From: Thalassolituus marinus
GTDB lineage: Bacteria > Pseudomonadota > Gammaproteobacteria > Pseudomonadales > Oceanobacteraceae
Length of the DNA stretch: 64,000 nt
Direction of reading: 5' to 3'
Assembly: GCF_020320395.1 (NCBI RefSeq)
Contig: NZ_JAEDAH010000041.1
Span: 16,850-80,849 of the forward strand
Shown: piece after piece, positions 8,964-17,400 of the stretch
Layout: each line of letters opens with the position of its first letter
Position numbering within the stretch: position 1 is the stretch's first letter
Notes under the pieces: generated by a model
The model's database searches: none
What the model was told of the DNA's origin: nothing
The model's input: the letters and a program-made list of their open reading frames with translations, nothing else
Made by a program: the position numbers and the translations under genes

Positions 8964-10247
8964 TCAGAACAACGAGTCACGCAGCGAGTAATAAAGCATA
9001 CCAGCGACCATGCCCGGCTTACGCAGCAAGGTGCCGCCCGGAAAGGTCGGCGTCGGGAAGCGAGCAAAGACGTCAAACTGCTCCGCACTGGTGGCAATGG
9101 CATCGGCCATCAGCTTACCGCCCAGTGTCGCCAGAGCAACACCATGACCGGAGTATCCCTGAGCAACAAACAGTTGCGGGTCCAGTCGTTCAAAGTGCGG
9201 CATTCGGTTCAGTGTGATGGCTAGCTGGCCACCCCAGCCATAATCAATCTTCACATCTTTCAGAAACGGATAACGCTTCAGCATCGGTCCGCGAGCATAG
9301 GCACCTATGTCGGCCGGCATGCGCCCGGTATAGGTTTCACGCCCCCCCCAGAGCAGGCGCTTATCGCCGGAGATGCGAAAGTAATTCACCGAAAACTTAG
9401 AGTCAGCAACCGCCACATCATCGCGGTTAATACGGCGAATCAGCTCGTCCGGCAGCGGCTCGGTAGCCAGCATCAGACTCTTGATTGGCATAATTTTTCC
9501 GGCGATGCGCGGCTCAAGGTTCCCCAGATAGCCATTGCAGGCAAGCAGGATATAACGACTGCGCACACGCCCCTGAGCCGTCTTCACCTCACACTGATCA
9601 CCGCTGGTGTAACCAGTAACAGCGCTGTTTTCATAAATAACAGCACCAGCTTTCTGTGCCGCACCGGCCAGCCCCAGCGCATAATTAAGTGGGTGCAAAT
9701 GCACAGCATCAGTCCAGAGCTTACCGCCAAAATAACGGTCAGTGCCCAGCATTTCCTGCACCTGATCAGTACTCAGATGACGAATACCCTCATAGTTCAG
9801 CTTGTCCTGCATATAAGTCGCAGAATCATGTATCCAGGAAACATCGCCCGGCTTGGCGGCCACATAGGCAATACCCTGCTTCAGATCGCAATCAATCTGA
9901 TGCTCAGTAATCAGATCTTTTACCAGCTCAACCGAATCCAGCGACAACTGCCACAGAGCATCGGCATCCTGCTTACCGACCTTCGCCTGCAACTCCTCGT
10001 GGTCTTTGTTATGACCCGGGCAAACCTGACCGCCATTACGCCCGGAAGCGCCCCAGCCCACACGTTGCGATTCAAGAACCGCCACCCGATAGCCACGCTG
10101 AGCCAGGTGCAGGGCAGCGGACAACCCTGTGTAGCCTGCACCCACAATACAGACATCGGTTTCCACATCGCCTTGCAGCTGCCCGAATGACACACCCGCA
10201 TTGGCGCTGGCGACATAATAAGAAGGCTCATAACCGGACATATTCAT
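8964..10247 (-). CDS. puuB: FAD-dependent gamma-glutamylputrescine oxidoreductase-like protein
   Basis: This is a DAO-family flavoprotein predicted to oxidise a gamma-glutamylated amine to the aldehyde with H2O2 release. ATG 10247 with GGAG seven bases upstream gives 427 residues, against 426 for E. coli PuuB; a longer frame to 10307 has no better start. The N-terminal Rossmann motif GAGYTGLSAA is at 36-45 and GWGASGRNGGQ, typical of PuuB/OrdL proteins, at about 63-73; a flavin-binding GYSGHGVAL is near the C-terminus. It is divergent from a puuA-like ligase at 10536 and precedes tetR. A paralogue lies at 28703-29992. The exact amine is inferred from neighbours. Confidence 0.88.
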   Translation of the reverse strand: MNMSGYEPSYYVASANAGVSFGQLQGDVETDVCIVGAGYTGLSAALHLAQRGYRVAVLESQRVGWGASGRNGGQVCPGHNKDHEELQAKVGKQDADALWQLSLDSVELVKDLITEHQIDCDLKQGIAYVAAKPGDVSWIHDSATYMQDKLNYEGIRHLSTDQVQEMLGTDRYFGGKLWTDAVHLHPLNYALGLAGAAQKAGAVIYENSAVTGYTSGDQCEVKTAQGRVRSRYILLACNGYLGNLEPRIAGKIMPIKSLMLATEPLPDELIRRINRDDVAVADSKFSVNYFRISGDKRLLWGGRETYTGRMPADIGAYARGPMLKRYPFLKDVKIDYGWGGQLAITLNRMPHFERLDPQLFVAQGYSGHGVALATLGGKLMADAIATSAEQFDVFARFPTPTFPGGTLLRKPGMVAGMLYYSLRDSLF

Positions 10248-10307
10248 TTCCAGACTCCGATAACAACTACCCGACAAAGGCCAAAGCACGGCACTTTGCC
10301 AATTCAT

Positions 10308-10329
10308 AACCCGAATGATAATTCGGGTT
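10308..10329. promoter_or_regulatory. Candidate TetR operator, site 1
   Basis: Perfect inverted repeat: AACCCGAAT, four bases (GATA), ATTCGGGTT. It lies between the puuB-like and puuA-like genes, about 60 bases from the puuB start. A near copy lies 101 bases downstream. Size and symmetry fit a TetR-family dimer site, and a TetR gene follows puuB; the pairing is inferred. Confidence 0.65.
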
Positions 10330-10408
10330 TAAGAAATGATAAAGGTAACATTCCCGCCATTCTGACCCGATTCTTACATTGATTTAAAACAAGCCTTTTC
10401 ATAATCTA

Positions 10409-10430
10409 GAACCGAATGATACTTCGGGTT
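10409..10430. promoter_or_regulatory. Candidate TetR operator, site 2
   Basis: Imperfect copy of the site at 10308-10329 (19 of 22 positions equal): right arm TTCGGGTT is conserved, left arm reads GAACCGAAT. The two centres are 101 bases apart. It lies about 105 bases before the puuA-like start, so one site may serve each divergent promoter, or both may act together by looping. Confidence 0.6.
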
Positions 10431-10535
10431 ACGAATCCAGCCCGGTTATTGTGAAGGCGTTCGCAAAAGTATCTGCCTATAAATGAATAGGCTATATAAA
10501 TACGATTTCTTAGCGCTAAAAAGCACAGGTGACTT

Positions 10536-11879
10536 ATGGAAGCCGTCGAAAGGTTTCTTAAAGAACACAACATCACAGAAGTAGAATCCACCCTGCCAGA
10601 TCTGACAGGTAATGCCCGCGGCAAATTCTACCCAACCAAAAAATTCCTGGCCGAAAAAGGTGGCCGTCTGCCTGAAAGTGTTCTGGTGCAGACAGTAACC
10701 GGAGAATGGGCCGACAATCACTACGAGCTGGTCGATCCCAGCGATCGGGATATGCATCTGCGTCCGGACCCGGCGACCCTTCGCCTGGTACCCTGGACCG
10801 ACGAACCAACCGCTCAGGTGATCAACGACTGCTATACCGCCGATGGCCTGCTGCATCCGCTGTCCAGCCGAACAGTTCTGCGGCGGGTATTGAATCTGTT
10901 TGAGAAAGAAGGGCTGAAGCCTGTGATTGCTCCGGAAATGGAGTTCTACCTGATTCAGAAAAATAACGATCCTGACTACGAACTGAAACCTGCGACCGGA
11001 CGCTCCGGCCGTCAGGAGAGCGCGCGTCAGTCGTACAGTATTGATGCGGTGAACGAGTTCAATCCTTTTATCGATACGCTGTACAACTACTGCGAAGCTC
11101 AGGGATTGGATGTCGACACTCTGATCCACGAACAGGGAGCCGCGCAGATGGAAATCAACTTTCTGCACGGCGATCCGCTGAACCTCGCAGATCAGGTTTA
11201 TTTCTTTAAACGTACACTGCGTGAAGCTGCGTTTAAGCACGGTATCTATGCCACCTTTATGGCTAAACCGATGCAGAATGAACCCGGCAGCGCCATGCAT
11301 ATTCACCAGAGTATTATCGACGTTAAGTCTGGTAAGAATATCTTTGCCAGCGAAGAAGGTAACTTCAGCGAGAAATTCCATAATTATCTTGGTGGACTGC
11401 AGAAATACATTCCAAGTGCGATCAGTTTTTTTGCACCAAATGTGAATTCCTATCGTCGTTTTGCACCAGATAATGCCGCTCCCATCAATATGAAATGGGG
11501 AATCGATAATCGCACCGCAGGTTTGCGTATTCCTGAATCCGATCCGGCAGGCACCCGTATCGAAAACCGCTTCCCGGGATCAGACTGCAACCCATATCTG
11601 GCCATCGCTGCAAGCCTTGCCTGTGGCTACCTTGGTATTAAAAACAGCCTTCAACCGACAAAACCGACATACGATGCCGCTGCAGAAGACGGAGATACCG
11701 TAGAGTTGGCACGTACTTTGGAAGAAGGATTACGATTACTGGAAGACTGCCCTGAGCTGCGTGACATTATGGGTTCAGACTTTGTTGACGCTTATATTGG
11801 TGTTAAACGTGCAGAGTTTGAAACCTTCCATCGTGTTATCAGTTCCTGGGAGCGGGAATATCTTCTGCTGAACGTTTAA
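10536..11879 (+). CDS. puuA: Glutamine synthetase-family gamma-glutamylpolyamine ligase (PuuA-like)
   Basis: This GS-type ligase is predicted to join glutamate to putrescine or a related amine with ATP, the first step of the gamma-glutamyl polyamine route. It has 447 residues (E. coli PuuA 472). The N-terminal beta-grasp domain contains DLTGNARGKFYP, unlike true GlnA. Metal and substrate motifs of the catalytic domain are present: PEMEFYLI near 133-140, QMEINFLHG near 205, SAMHIHQS near 250, and NRTAGLRIPESDP with RIENRFPGSD near 325-350. ATG 10536 has AGGTGA close upstream. It is divergent from puuB and has two candidate operators upstream. A second family member is at 17401-18726; which amine each handles cannot be read from sequence. 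Confidence 0.88.
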   Translation: MEAVERFLKEHNITEVESTLPDLTGNARGKFYPTKKFLAEKGGRLPESVLVQTVTGEWADNHYELVDPSDRDMHLRPDPATLRLVPWTDEPTAQVINDCYTADGLLHPLSSRTVLRRVLNLFEKEGLKPVIAPEMEFYLIQKNNDPDYELKPATGRSGRQESARQSYSIDAVNEFNPFIDTLYNYCEAQGLDVDTLIHEQGAAQMEINFLHGDPLNLADQVYFFKRTLREAAFKHGIYATFMAKPMQNEPGSAMHIHQSIIDVKSGKNIFASEEGNFSEKFHNYLGGLQKYIPSAISFFAPNVNSYRRFAPDNAAPINMKWGIDNRTAGLRIPESDPAGTRIENRFPGSDCNPYLAIAASLACGYLGIKNSLQPTKPTYDAAAEDGDTVELARTLEEGLRLLEDCPELRDIMGSDFVDAYIGVKRAEFETFHRVISSWEREYLLLNV

Positions 11880-11888
11880 AGAAGATTA

Positions 11889-11910
11889 TATGGGCCAGCG
11901 ATGGCCCATA
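11889..11910 (+). other. Hairpin after the puuA-like gene
   Basis: TATGGGCCA (11889-11897) and TGGCCCATA (11902-11910) flank GCGA, a stable GNRA-type tetraloop if transcribed. No T-run follows, so termination is uncertain; it may protect the mRNA end. Confidence 0.5.
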
Positions 11911-12009
11911 GTTGCCGTTAATATATCGGCCACCTGACGCTTTTCCAGCTGGATATCTACCTGTTGTTAGCAGAGAAAATGAATTCGGAGCAAGTCTGCT
12001 TCGTGCTCT

Positions 12010-12027
12010 TCTGTTGCCGCCAACAGA
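12010..12027 (+). other. Leader hairpin upstream of the second potF
   Basis: TCTGTTG (12010-12016), loop CCGC, CAACAGA (12021-12027), about 40 bases before the start codon at 12069. It may lie in the 5' untranslated leader; function unknown. Confidence 0.35.
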
Positions 12028-12068
12028 CATAAGTTTTGATAACGAGAAAACCCGATGAGGAAAGAGCA

Positions 12069-13190
12069 ATGAAAAAATCATGGACAAAACGTCTGACGTT
12101 TTCTGCTTCACTACTGGCACTTGGCGTCGCCGGCTATGCGCCAGCGGGGCAGGCTGAAGAAGAGTTAAAATTCTATAACTGGTCTGACTATATAGCCGAA
12201 GATACCGTTCCGGTATTCGAAGAAAAAACCGGTATTAAAGTTACCAACGATGTTTTCGATAGCAACGAAGTGCTGGAAGCGAAACTGCTCGCAGGAAGCT
12301 CTGGTTATGATCTGGTAGTACCTACCGCCCACTTTATGGGCCGTCAGATTAAAGCAGGTGTATTCCAGCCTCTGGATATGTCTAAACTGCCAAACTACAA
12401 ATATCTCGATAAAGATCTGATGTCTTTCCTCGCTGCCGTTGATCCGGGTAACAAATACGGCGTACCTTATCTTTGGGGAACCACGGGTATCGGTTACAAC
12501 GTGGAAATGGTTAAGAAGGTTCTGGGAGAAGACGCTCCGGTAAACAGCTGGGATCTGGTATTCAAACCTGAAAACCTGAAAAAACTGGCCGAGTGCGGTG
12601 TTAACTTCCTCGATTCTGCCGACGAAATCTACCCACTGATTATGCACTACGTTGGCATTGACCCTAACAGTGACAAAGTAGCGGACTACAAGTCTGATTC
12701 AAAAGCAGCTGCTCTGTTAAAAGAACTGCGTCCATTCATTACCCAGTTCCACTCTTCACAGTACATTAACGGCCTGGCGAATGGTGATATCTGTGTCGCA
12801 GTTGGCTGGTCAGGCGATGTACTGATGGCTCAGGACCGTGCAGCAGAAGCTGAAAACGGCATTGAAATTGAATACGTTATTCCGGAAGAAGGTACTCAGA
12901 TCTGGTTCGACATGCTGGCGATTCCAGCGGATGCGAAGAATGTTGATGCCGCTCATACCTTCATCAACTACCTGCTTGAACCTAAAGTCATCGCAGATGT
13001 TTCCAACTATGTTGCTTACGCCAACCCAAACCCGGCATCAGCTGAGTTCCAGGATGAGGAAGTAACCAATAACCCTGGTGTATACCCAAGCGATGAAGTG
13101 AAAAAGCGTCTGTTCCCAAGCAAACTGCGTGGTCAGAAAATCGACCGTGTAATGACCCGTATGTGGACAGATGTAAAAACCGGGCGTTAA
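12069..13190 (+). CDS. Polyamine ABC transporter periplasmic binding protein (PotF/SpuD-like), second copy
   Basis: This is a periplasmic solute-binding protein of 373 residues. ATG 12069 follows GAGGAAAGAG and starts a clear Sec signal peptide (MKKSWTKRLTFSASLLALGV, cleavage near GQA/EEE); the longer in-frame start at 12036 would spoil it. The polyamine motif YNWSDYIAED begins the mature part, and WFDMLAIPADAKN and NNPGVYPSDEV are in the C-terminal lobe. It is close in sequence to the protein at 1-1047. It stands alone on its strand, convergent with a potGHI-amidotransferase operon (13352-17051) that lacks its own binding protein, so the two units probably make one transporter. Strong terminator follows. 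Confidence 0.94.
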   Translation: MKKSWTKRLTFSASLLALGVAGYAPAGQAEEELKFYNWSDYIAEDTVPVFEEKTGIKVTNDVFDSNEVLEAKLLAGSSGYDLVVPTAHFMGRQIKAGVFQPLDMSKLPNYKYLDKDLMSFLAAVDPGNKYGVPYLWGTTGIGYNVEMVKKVLGEDAPVNSWDLVFKPENLKKLAECGVNFLDSADEIYPLIMHYVGIDPNSDKVADYKSDSKAAALLKELRPFITQFHSSQYINGLANGDICVAVGWSGDVLMAQDRAAEAENGIEIEYVIPEEGTQIWFDMLAIPADAKNVDAAHTFINYLLEPKVIADVSNYVAYANPNPASAEFQDEEVTNNPGVYPSDEVKKRLFPSKLRGQKIDRVMTRMWTDVKTGR

Positions 13191-13213
13191 TTCAGCACGG
13201 TTAATCCGCTTTT

Positions 13214-13242
13214 AAGCCCGGCACAGTGCCGGGCTTTTTTTT
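13214..13242 (+). terminator. Terminator of the second potF
   Basis: AAGCCCGGCA (13214-13223), loop CAG, TGCCGGGCTT (13227-13236), then a T-run to 13242. Confidence 0.93.
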
Positions 13243-13250
13243 CATTTGAA

Positions 13251-13278
13251 GTCGGACGTCGGACGTCGGACGTCGGGC
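13251..13278. repeat. Four tandem 7-bp units
   Basis: GTCGGAC is repeated three times and followed by GTCGGGC, with no spacers. It lies between two convergent terminators in non-coding DNA; copy-number variation between strains would be expected. No function is evident. Confidence 0.85.
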
Positions 13279-13296
13279 TTCGTATACCCCAGCCAC

Positions 13297-13330
13297 AAAA
13301 AAGCCAGTGTCTGCTAAGCAGTACACTGGC
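13297..13330 (-). terminator. Terminator of the potGHI-amidotransferase operon
   Basis: Read on the minus strand, GCCAGTGT (13323-13330), an inner GC-rich extension and ACACTGGC (13303-13310) form a long hairpin followed by TTTTTT (13297-13302). It lies 21 bases past the amidotransferase stop. Confidence 0.88.
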
Positions 13331-13351
13331 TCGTTTATATCAATACCAGAC

Positions 13352-14077
13352 TCAGAGTTCGCCTTGCAGGCAAGCCGCCATCCAGCCGCCGATAAGGTCA
13401 CTATCGGGCAACGGGCTATCACTGCTAACGGTGGTAAGTGCCTGATCGGTTAATTGCTCGGGCAATACCGAACCTTTACGCGATTGCAGCAGTGCCTGTT
13501 CGAATTCCTGACTGAATTCCGGATGTGCCTGCACTGTCAGAATACGATTGCCATAACGCAGACCAGCAAAACGGCAGAAATCGGAACTGGCGAATACTTC
13601 AGCCTGTTCCGGTTTTACCGTCACCTGATCCTGATGAATGGCATTCAGGCAAAAGCTGGCTGGTGCAACATGTGCAGTTTTGGTTAAAGGGCTCTGTACA
13701 ATCTGATAATCCTGCAGACCCAGTCCCCAACCACCGCTGTATTTTTCCACCTTACCGCCCAGCGCCTGAGCAATAATCTGATGGCCAAAGCAAATGCCGA
13801 TCAGGGGTTTTTCCGCGTCGTTCAGTGCGCGGATAAAACCCTGCAGTTCCAGCATCCAGGGCTGATCTTCGTACACACTGAATTTTGACCCGGTAATCCC
13901 CCAACCATCACACTCGTCGATGCTCTGCGGGAAATTTCCGTCGCGCACGTCGTAAACCTGATAACTGAAGTCACTGCCACTGCGATCAAGCAGGCCCATC
14001 ATCATACCGGCGTATGTATCGTACTGCGCTGTCAGCTCTTCCGGTGTGGTACCGGCGGCCAGAATACCTATTTTCAT
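13352..14077 (-). CDS. Class I glutamine amidotransferase-like hydrolase, probably acting on a gamma-glutamyl polyamine intermediate
   Basis: The 241-residue protein has the class I amidotransferase (GATase) fold. The nucleophile Cys96 is in GICFGHQ, and the rest of the triad, His185 and Glu187, in AHPEF. ATG 14077 is preceded by AGGACAG. It is fused to no synthase domain, so it is a free hydrolase. It is the last gene of a potG-potH-potI operon, 36 bases after potI, inside a polyamine catabolic region. Gamma-glutamyl-GABA hydrolases (PuuD, SpuA) are class I amidotransferases, but their usual motifs differ somewhat and this protein looks closer to GuaA-like free amidotransferases. The role in removing glutamate from gamma-glutamyl-GABA is therefore an inference from context. 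Confidence 0.8.
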   Translation of the reverse strand: MKIGILAAGTTPEELTAQYDTYAGMMMGLLDRSGSDFSYQVYDVRDGNFPQSIDECDGWGITGSKFSVYEDQPWMLELQGFIRALNDAEKPLIGICFGHQIIAQALGGKVEKYSGGWGLGLQDYQIVQSPLTKTAHVAPASFCLNAIHQDQVTVKPEQAEVFASSDFCRFAGLRYGNRILTVQAHPEFSQEFEQALLQSRKGSVLPEQLTDQALTTVSSDSPLPDSDLIGGWMAACLQGEL

Positions 14078-14113
14078 TGTCTGTCCTGAGGCAGGCACTG
14101 CCTGCCATTGCAC

Positions 14114-14926
14114 TTATTCTTCGACGCGGGATTTTTCTGTGCGACGTAATTGCAGCATAGCGACAACCACGCCAACTGCCACCACGGCAATCATCAACGT
14201 TGCCAGCGCATTAATTTCCGGCGTAATACCCAGACGTACTTTCGAGAAGATCACCATCGGTAATGTACTGTCTCCGGGGCCTGCGACAAAGCTGGCGATA
14301 ACCAGATCATCCAGTGACAGAGTGAACGACAGTAACCAGCCGGAAATAATGGCCGGCGCGATCAGTGGCAGGGTCACCAGAAAAAACAGTGTCGACGGCT
14401 TCGCGCCAAGGTCCATCGCTGCTTCTTCAAGTGATTCGTCCATATCACTCAAACGTGATTGTACGATCACCGCCACGTAAGCCATGCAGAAGGTGGTGTG
14501 GGCAATAATAATGGTCAGTGTGCCACGCCCTGCTGGCCAGCCAAACATACTTTCCATGGCAACAAACAGCAGCAGCAGTGAAAGACCTGTGATCACCTCC
14601 GGCATTACCAGCGGCGCTGAAATCCAACCCGACAGCAGCATCTTGCCACGAAATCGGCCCATACGGGTCAGAGCAAAGCCAGCCATCGTACCAAGCACAA
14701 CCGCCAGACAGGCACTGATAAAGGCAATTTTGATACTGAGCATGGCAGCGTCCATGATCTGGTCATTTTTGAACAGTTCGACGTACCACTGCCACGACCA
14801 GCCACCCCAGACGGTGACCAGTTTGGATTTATTAAAGCTGTAAATAATCAGTGAGATAATCGGGATATAGAGAAAGATAAATCCCAGCGTCGCACTGATA
14901 TTGAGAAAATAAGAACGTCTTTGCAT
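14114..14926 (-). CDS. Polyamine ABC transporter permease (PotI-like), second set
   Basis: This is a 270-residue inner-membrane permease, BPD_transp_1 family, about six helices. The motif SLIIYSFNKSKLVTVWGGWS is nearly the same as in potI at 3249-4064, and the EAA loop reads EEAAMDLGAKPSTLFF. Its start overlaps the stop of the preceding permease (TGATG). It pairs with the PotH-like permease and the ATPase encoded before it. The overall order ATPase-PotH-PotI-amidotransferase differs from the first set, which has potF in front instead. Confidence 0.93.
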   Translation of the reverse strand: MQRRSYFLNISATLGFIFLYIPIISLIIYSFNKSKLVTVWGGWSWQWYVELFKNDQIMDAAMLSIKIAFISACLAVVLGTMAGFALTRMGRFRGKMLLSGWISAPLVMPEVITGLSLLLLFVAMESMFGWPAGRGTLTIIIAHTTFCMAYVAVIVQSRLSDMDESLEEAAMDLGAKPSTLFFLVTLPLIAPAIISGWLLSFTLSLDDLVIASFVAGPGDSTLPMVIFSKVRLGITPEINALATLMIAVVAVGVVVAMLQLRRTEKSRVEE

Positions 14927-15885
14927 CAGATGGACTCCTTATTTCCGACCCGGTTGCGCAGGAACATAATCGGCAGTACCAGTACCACCAGCATAACGAT
15001 GGCTACCGCCGATGCCATAGGCCAGTTACGGTTGAGTGAGAACTCATCCCACAGTACCCGACCAATCATCAGAGTATCCGATCCACCCAGCAACGCCGGA
15101 ATTACGTATTCGCCAACCACAGGAATAAATACCAGCAGACAACCCGCGACAATACCGGGCATAGCCAGCGGTACGGTTACCAGAAAGAAGCTCTGAATCG
15201 GATGGCAGCCAAGATCTTCAGCGGCTTCGATCAGAGTCAGATCCATTTTTTCCAGCACCGCGTATAACGGCAGAATCATGAACGGCAGATAGGTGTAGAC
15301 AATACCGACATACACAGCAAAATCGGTTTGCAGCATACGTACCGGCTCGTCAATCATGCCCAGCGCCATCAGCATATCGTTTACCACGCCATTCTTTTTC
15401 AGCAACGCCATCCACGCATAAACGCGCAACAGGAAGGATGTCCAGAACGGCAGTATCACCAGCGACAGCAGAATCAGACGCTTACTGCCCTGACTACGGG
15501 CAATCAGATACGCCATCGGAAAGCCGACAATCAGGGTAATAATGGTGGAAATCGCCGCGATTTTTATCGAGCTGAGATAGGCATCGAGGTAGAAACTGTC
15601 TTCAATCAGATAGGCGTAATTACCCAGATACAGGGTCAGCGTGGCGTAGGCTTCGTCAGCATCCCAGGTAAACAGCGAGGTATAGGGTGGGATGGCAATA
15701 TCCGATTCTGAAAAGGAGATTTTGAACACCACAAGAAACGGAATAAAAAAGAAAACGGCCAACCAGAAGAAGGGGATGGAAATTACCGCTTTGCGTCCGG
15801 GGTTAAAGGCAGCAAAGCGATTAAACGTCAGATTTCGTCGGGCCAGTATGCGCCCGACCAGAGCATAGCCAGGTAGTTTACTCAT
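14926..15885 (-). CDS. Polyamine ABC transporter permease (PotH-like), second set
   Basis: This is a 319-residue inner-membrane permease. ATG 15885 overlaps the ATPase stop as ATGA; an in-frame start 33 bases earlier is less likely. The N-terminus is longer than in the first set. The first membrane helix is near residues 37-57 (FFWLAVFFFIPFLVVFK), and FWTSFLLRVYAWM and the EAA motif EAAEDLGCHPIQSFF follow. It forms the permease pair with the following gene; the binding protein is probably that at 12069-13190 or 25422-26510. Confidence 0.93.
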   Translation of the reverse strand: MSKLPGYALVGRILARRNLTFNRFAAFNPGRKAVISIPFFWLAVFFFIPFLVVFKISFSESDIAIPPYTSLFTWDADEAYATLTLYLGNYAYLIEDSFYLDAYLSSIKIAAISTIITLIVGFPMAYLIARSQGSKRLILLSLVILPFWTSFLLRVYAWMALLKKNGVVNDMLMALGMIDEPVRMLQTDFAVYVGIVYTYLPFMILPLYAVLEKMDLTLIEAAEDLGCHPIQSFFLVTVPLAMPGIVAGCLLVFIPVVGEYVIPALLGGSDTLMIGRVLWDEFSLNRNWPMASAVAIVMLVVLVLPIMFLRNRVGNKESI

Positions 15886-17051
15886 ACGGTCAGTACCACG
15901 CTGCTGTCGATGTCCCAATGCAGGTATACGCGATCTTCCCAGGTAAAACGCGCACCCATGTCACGGGCAAAGTTCGGTTGCGTAACCCGGATCTCTTTAC
16001 CGCTGTTAAGTCGCACCCGGAAGACCGACAGACTGCCCATGTATGCGATATCCTCAATCACGCCCTGCATACAGTTTTCTGTTTGCTCCGGAGCGTGATG
16101 GCTGATCTGAATTTTTTCCGGGCGTAACGCTACATGAACGGTCTGATTTGGTGCACAGCTGATGCCGTGATTCACATGCAGAATACAACCGGCGTCGGCC
16201 GACTGAATTTTCACCTCATCGGCTTCATCGACAATCACCTGACCTTCGAGCAGATTCACCGAACCAATAAATTGCGCGACATAACGACTGCCAGGGTATT
16301 CGTAAATGTCATGTGGCTCACCCACCTGAACCACTTCACCGTTGTTCATCACACCAATACGGGTCGCCAGCGTCATGGCTTCTTCCTGATCGTGGGTTAC
16401 CACGATAAAGGTCACGCCCAGCTCATCCTGAATATTCATCAGCTCAAACTGAGTTTCTTCCCGCAGCTTTTTATCCAGCGCCCCCAGCGGCTCATCCAGC
16501 AACAGCAATTTCGGGCGCTTCACCAGTGAACGGGCCAGAGCCACACGCTGACGCTGCCCACCGGACAACTGATGCGGCTTACGCCTGGCCAGATGCCCCA
16601 TCTGCACCATATCGAGAATATCCTTCACTCTGCGCTTCACATCGGCTTCTGCCATGCCTTCGCGACGCAGACCGAAGCCTACGTTGTTTTCCACTGTCAG
16701 ATGTGGGAACAGCGCGTAGGACTGGAACATCATGTTTACCGGTCGATTCCACGGCGGAATACCGGCCATATCGACACCATCAATCAGGATGCGGCCTGAG
16801 GTTGGCTGTTCGAAACCGGCGAGCATGCGCAACAGCGTACTCTTGCCCGAACCGGAACCACCCAGCAGGCAGAACAATTCGCGCTTGTAGATATTCAGAC
16901 TGATGTTATCCACCGCAGTGAAGTCATCAAATTTCTTGGTAATGCCATCAAACACCACAAAGGGTGTTGCATCCGGGTCGCGCCACAGCTCCGGAGCAGG
17001 TTTGGTCAGAGGGTTGTAGTTCGGCCGGGATGCCTTATCAGATGCTGTCAT
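15882..17051 (-). CDS. Polyamine ABC transporter ATP-binding protein (PotG-like), second set
   Basis: This is a 389-residue cytoplasmic ATPase. Walker A GGSGSGKS is at 64-71; the signature LSGGQRQRVALARS, Walker B LLLLDEP, D-loop GALDKK and H-loop THD follow in order. The C-terminal TOBE region has LRPEKIQI. It is first of a leftward operon with two permeases and an amidotransferase, all joined by overlaps or a short gap. The N-terminal 30 residues, rich in proline, are longer than in the first PotG. Confidence 0.94.
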   Translation of the reverse strand: MTASDKASRPNYNPLTKPAPELWRDPDATPFVVFDGITKKFDDFTAVDNISLNIYKRELFCLLGGSGSGKSTLLRMLAGFEQPTSGRILIDGVDMAGIPPWNRPVNMMFQSYALFPHLTVENNVGFGLRREGMAEADVKRRVKDILDMVQMGHLARRKPHQLSGGQRQRVALARSLVKRPKLLLLDEPLGALDKKLREETQFELMNIQDELGVTFIVVTHDQEEAMTLATRIGVMNNGEVVQVGEPHDIYEYPGSRYVAQFIGSVNLLEGQVIVDEADEVKIQSADAGCILHVNHGISCAPNQTVHVALRPEKIQISHHAPEQTENCMQGVIEDIAYMGSLSVFRVRLNSGKEIRVTQPNFARDMGARFTWEDRVYLHWDIDSSVVLTV

Positions 17052-17400
17052 ACGCTTGCTGCCAAAAAGTGCGGGTAAAACCCGGTGTATTCTGTGCGCC
17101 TGTCGATGGTGCCGACTGCGCCTGTTATGAATTCTTCAGCAAAGGCTGTTCCACCCTGCAGAGAACTTATGATCGCTGAGGTTACGCTAAGAAAAACGGT
17201 CGATCTTTCCCATACCCCCCGGAGGGTAGGCACTTCAGGTCAGTAACAACTGAGCAACAGAAAGTCAGGTAAGTACCCGTGAGAGCCACGAAAAACGTGG
17301 CCTGCAGTGAGGCAGAGCGGAGTAACAGAGGCAGAAAAAAGAAAGCCCGGAATTTCTCCGGGCTGACAAAGCGGTCATTGTAAAAGGCGCTCAATAGTCC
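17052..17400. other. Intergenic region between two leftward operons
   Basis: These 349 bases hold no supported gene. They should contain the promoter and leader of the potGHI-amidotransferase operon, but no clear -35/-10 pair stands out. A small hairpin, GCCACG-AAAAA-CGTGGC, is at 17285-17301, and the terminator of the ligase gene is at 17335-17364. Confidence 0.6.
17335..17364 (-). terminator. Terminator of the second glutamine synthetase-like gene
   Basis: On the minus strand AGCCCGG (17358-17364) pairs with CCGGGCT (17344-17350), followed by TTCTTTTTT. Confidence 0.88.

Noticed and set aside
10446..11381. 311-codon open frame on the minus strand opposite the puuA-like gene
   Set aside because: Antisense to well-supported GS-family motifs; no family features.
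13251..13278. CRISPR-like array
   Set aside because: Units are 7 bases with no spacers and there are no cas genes.
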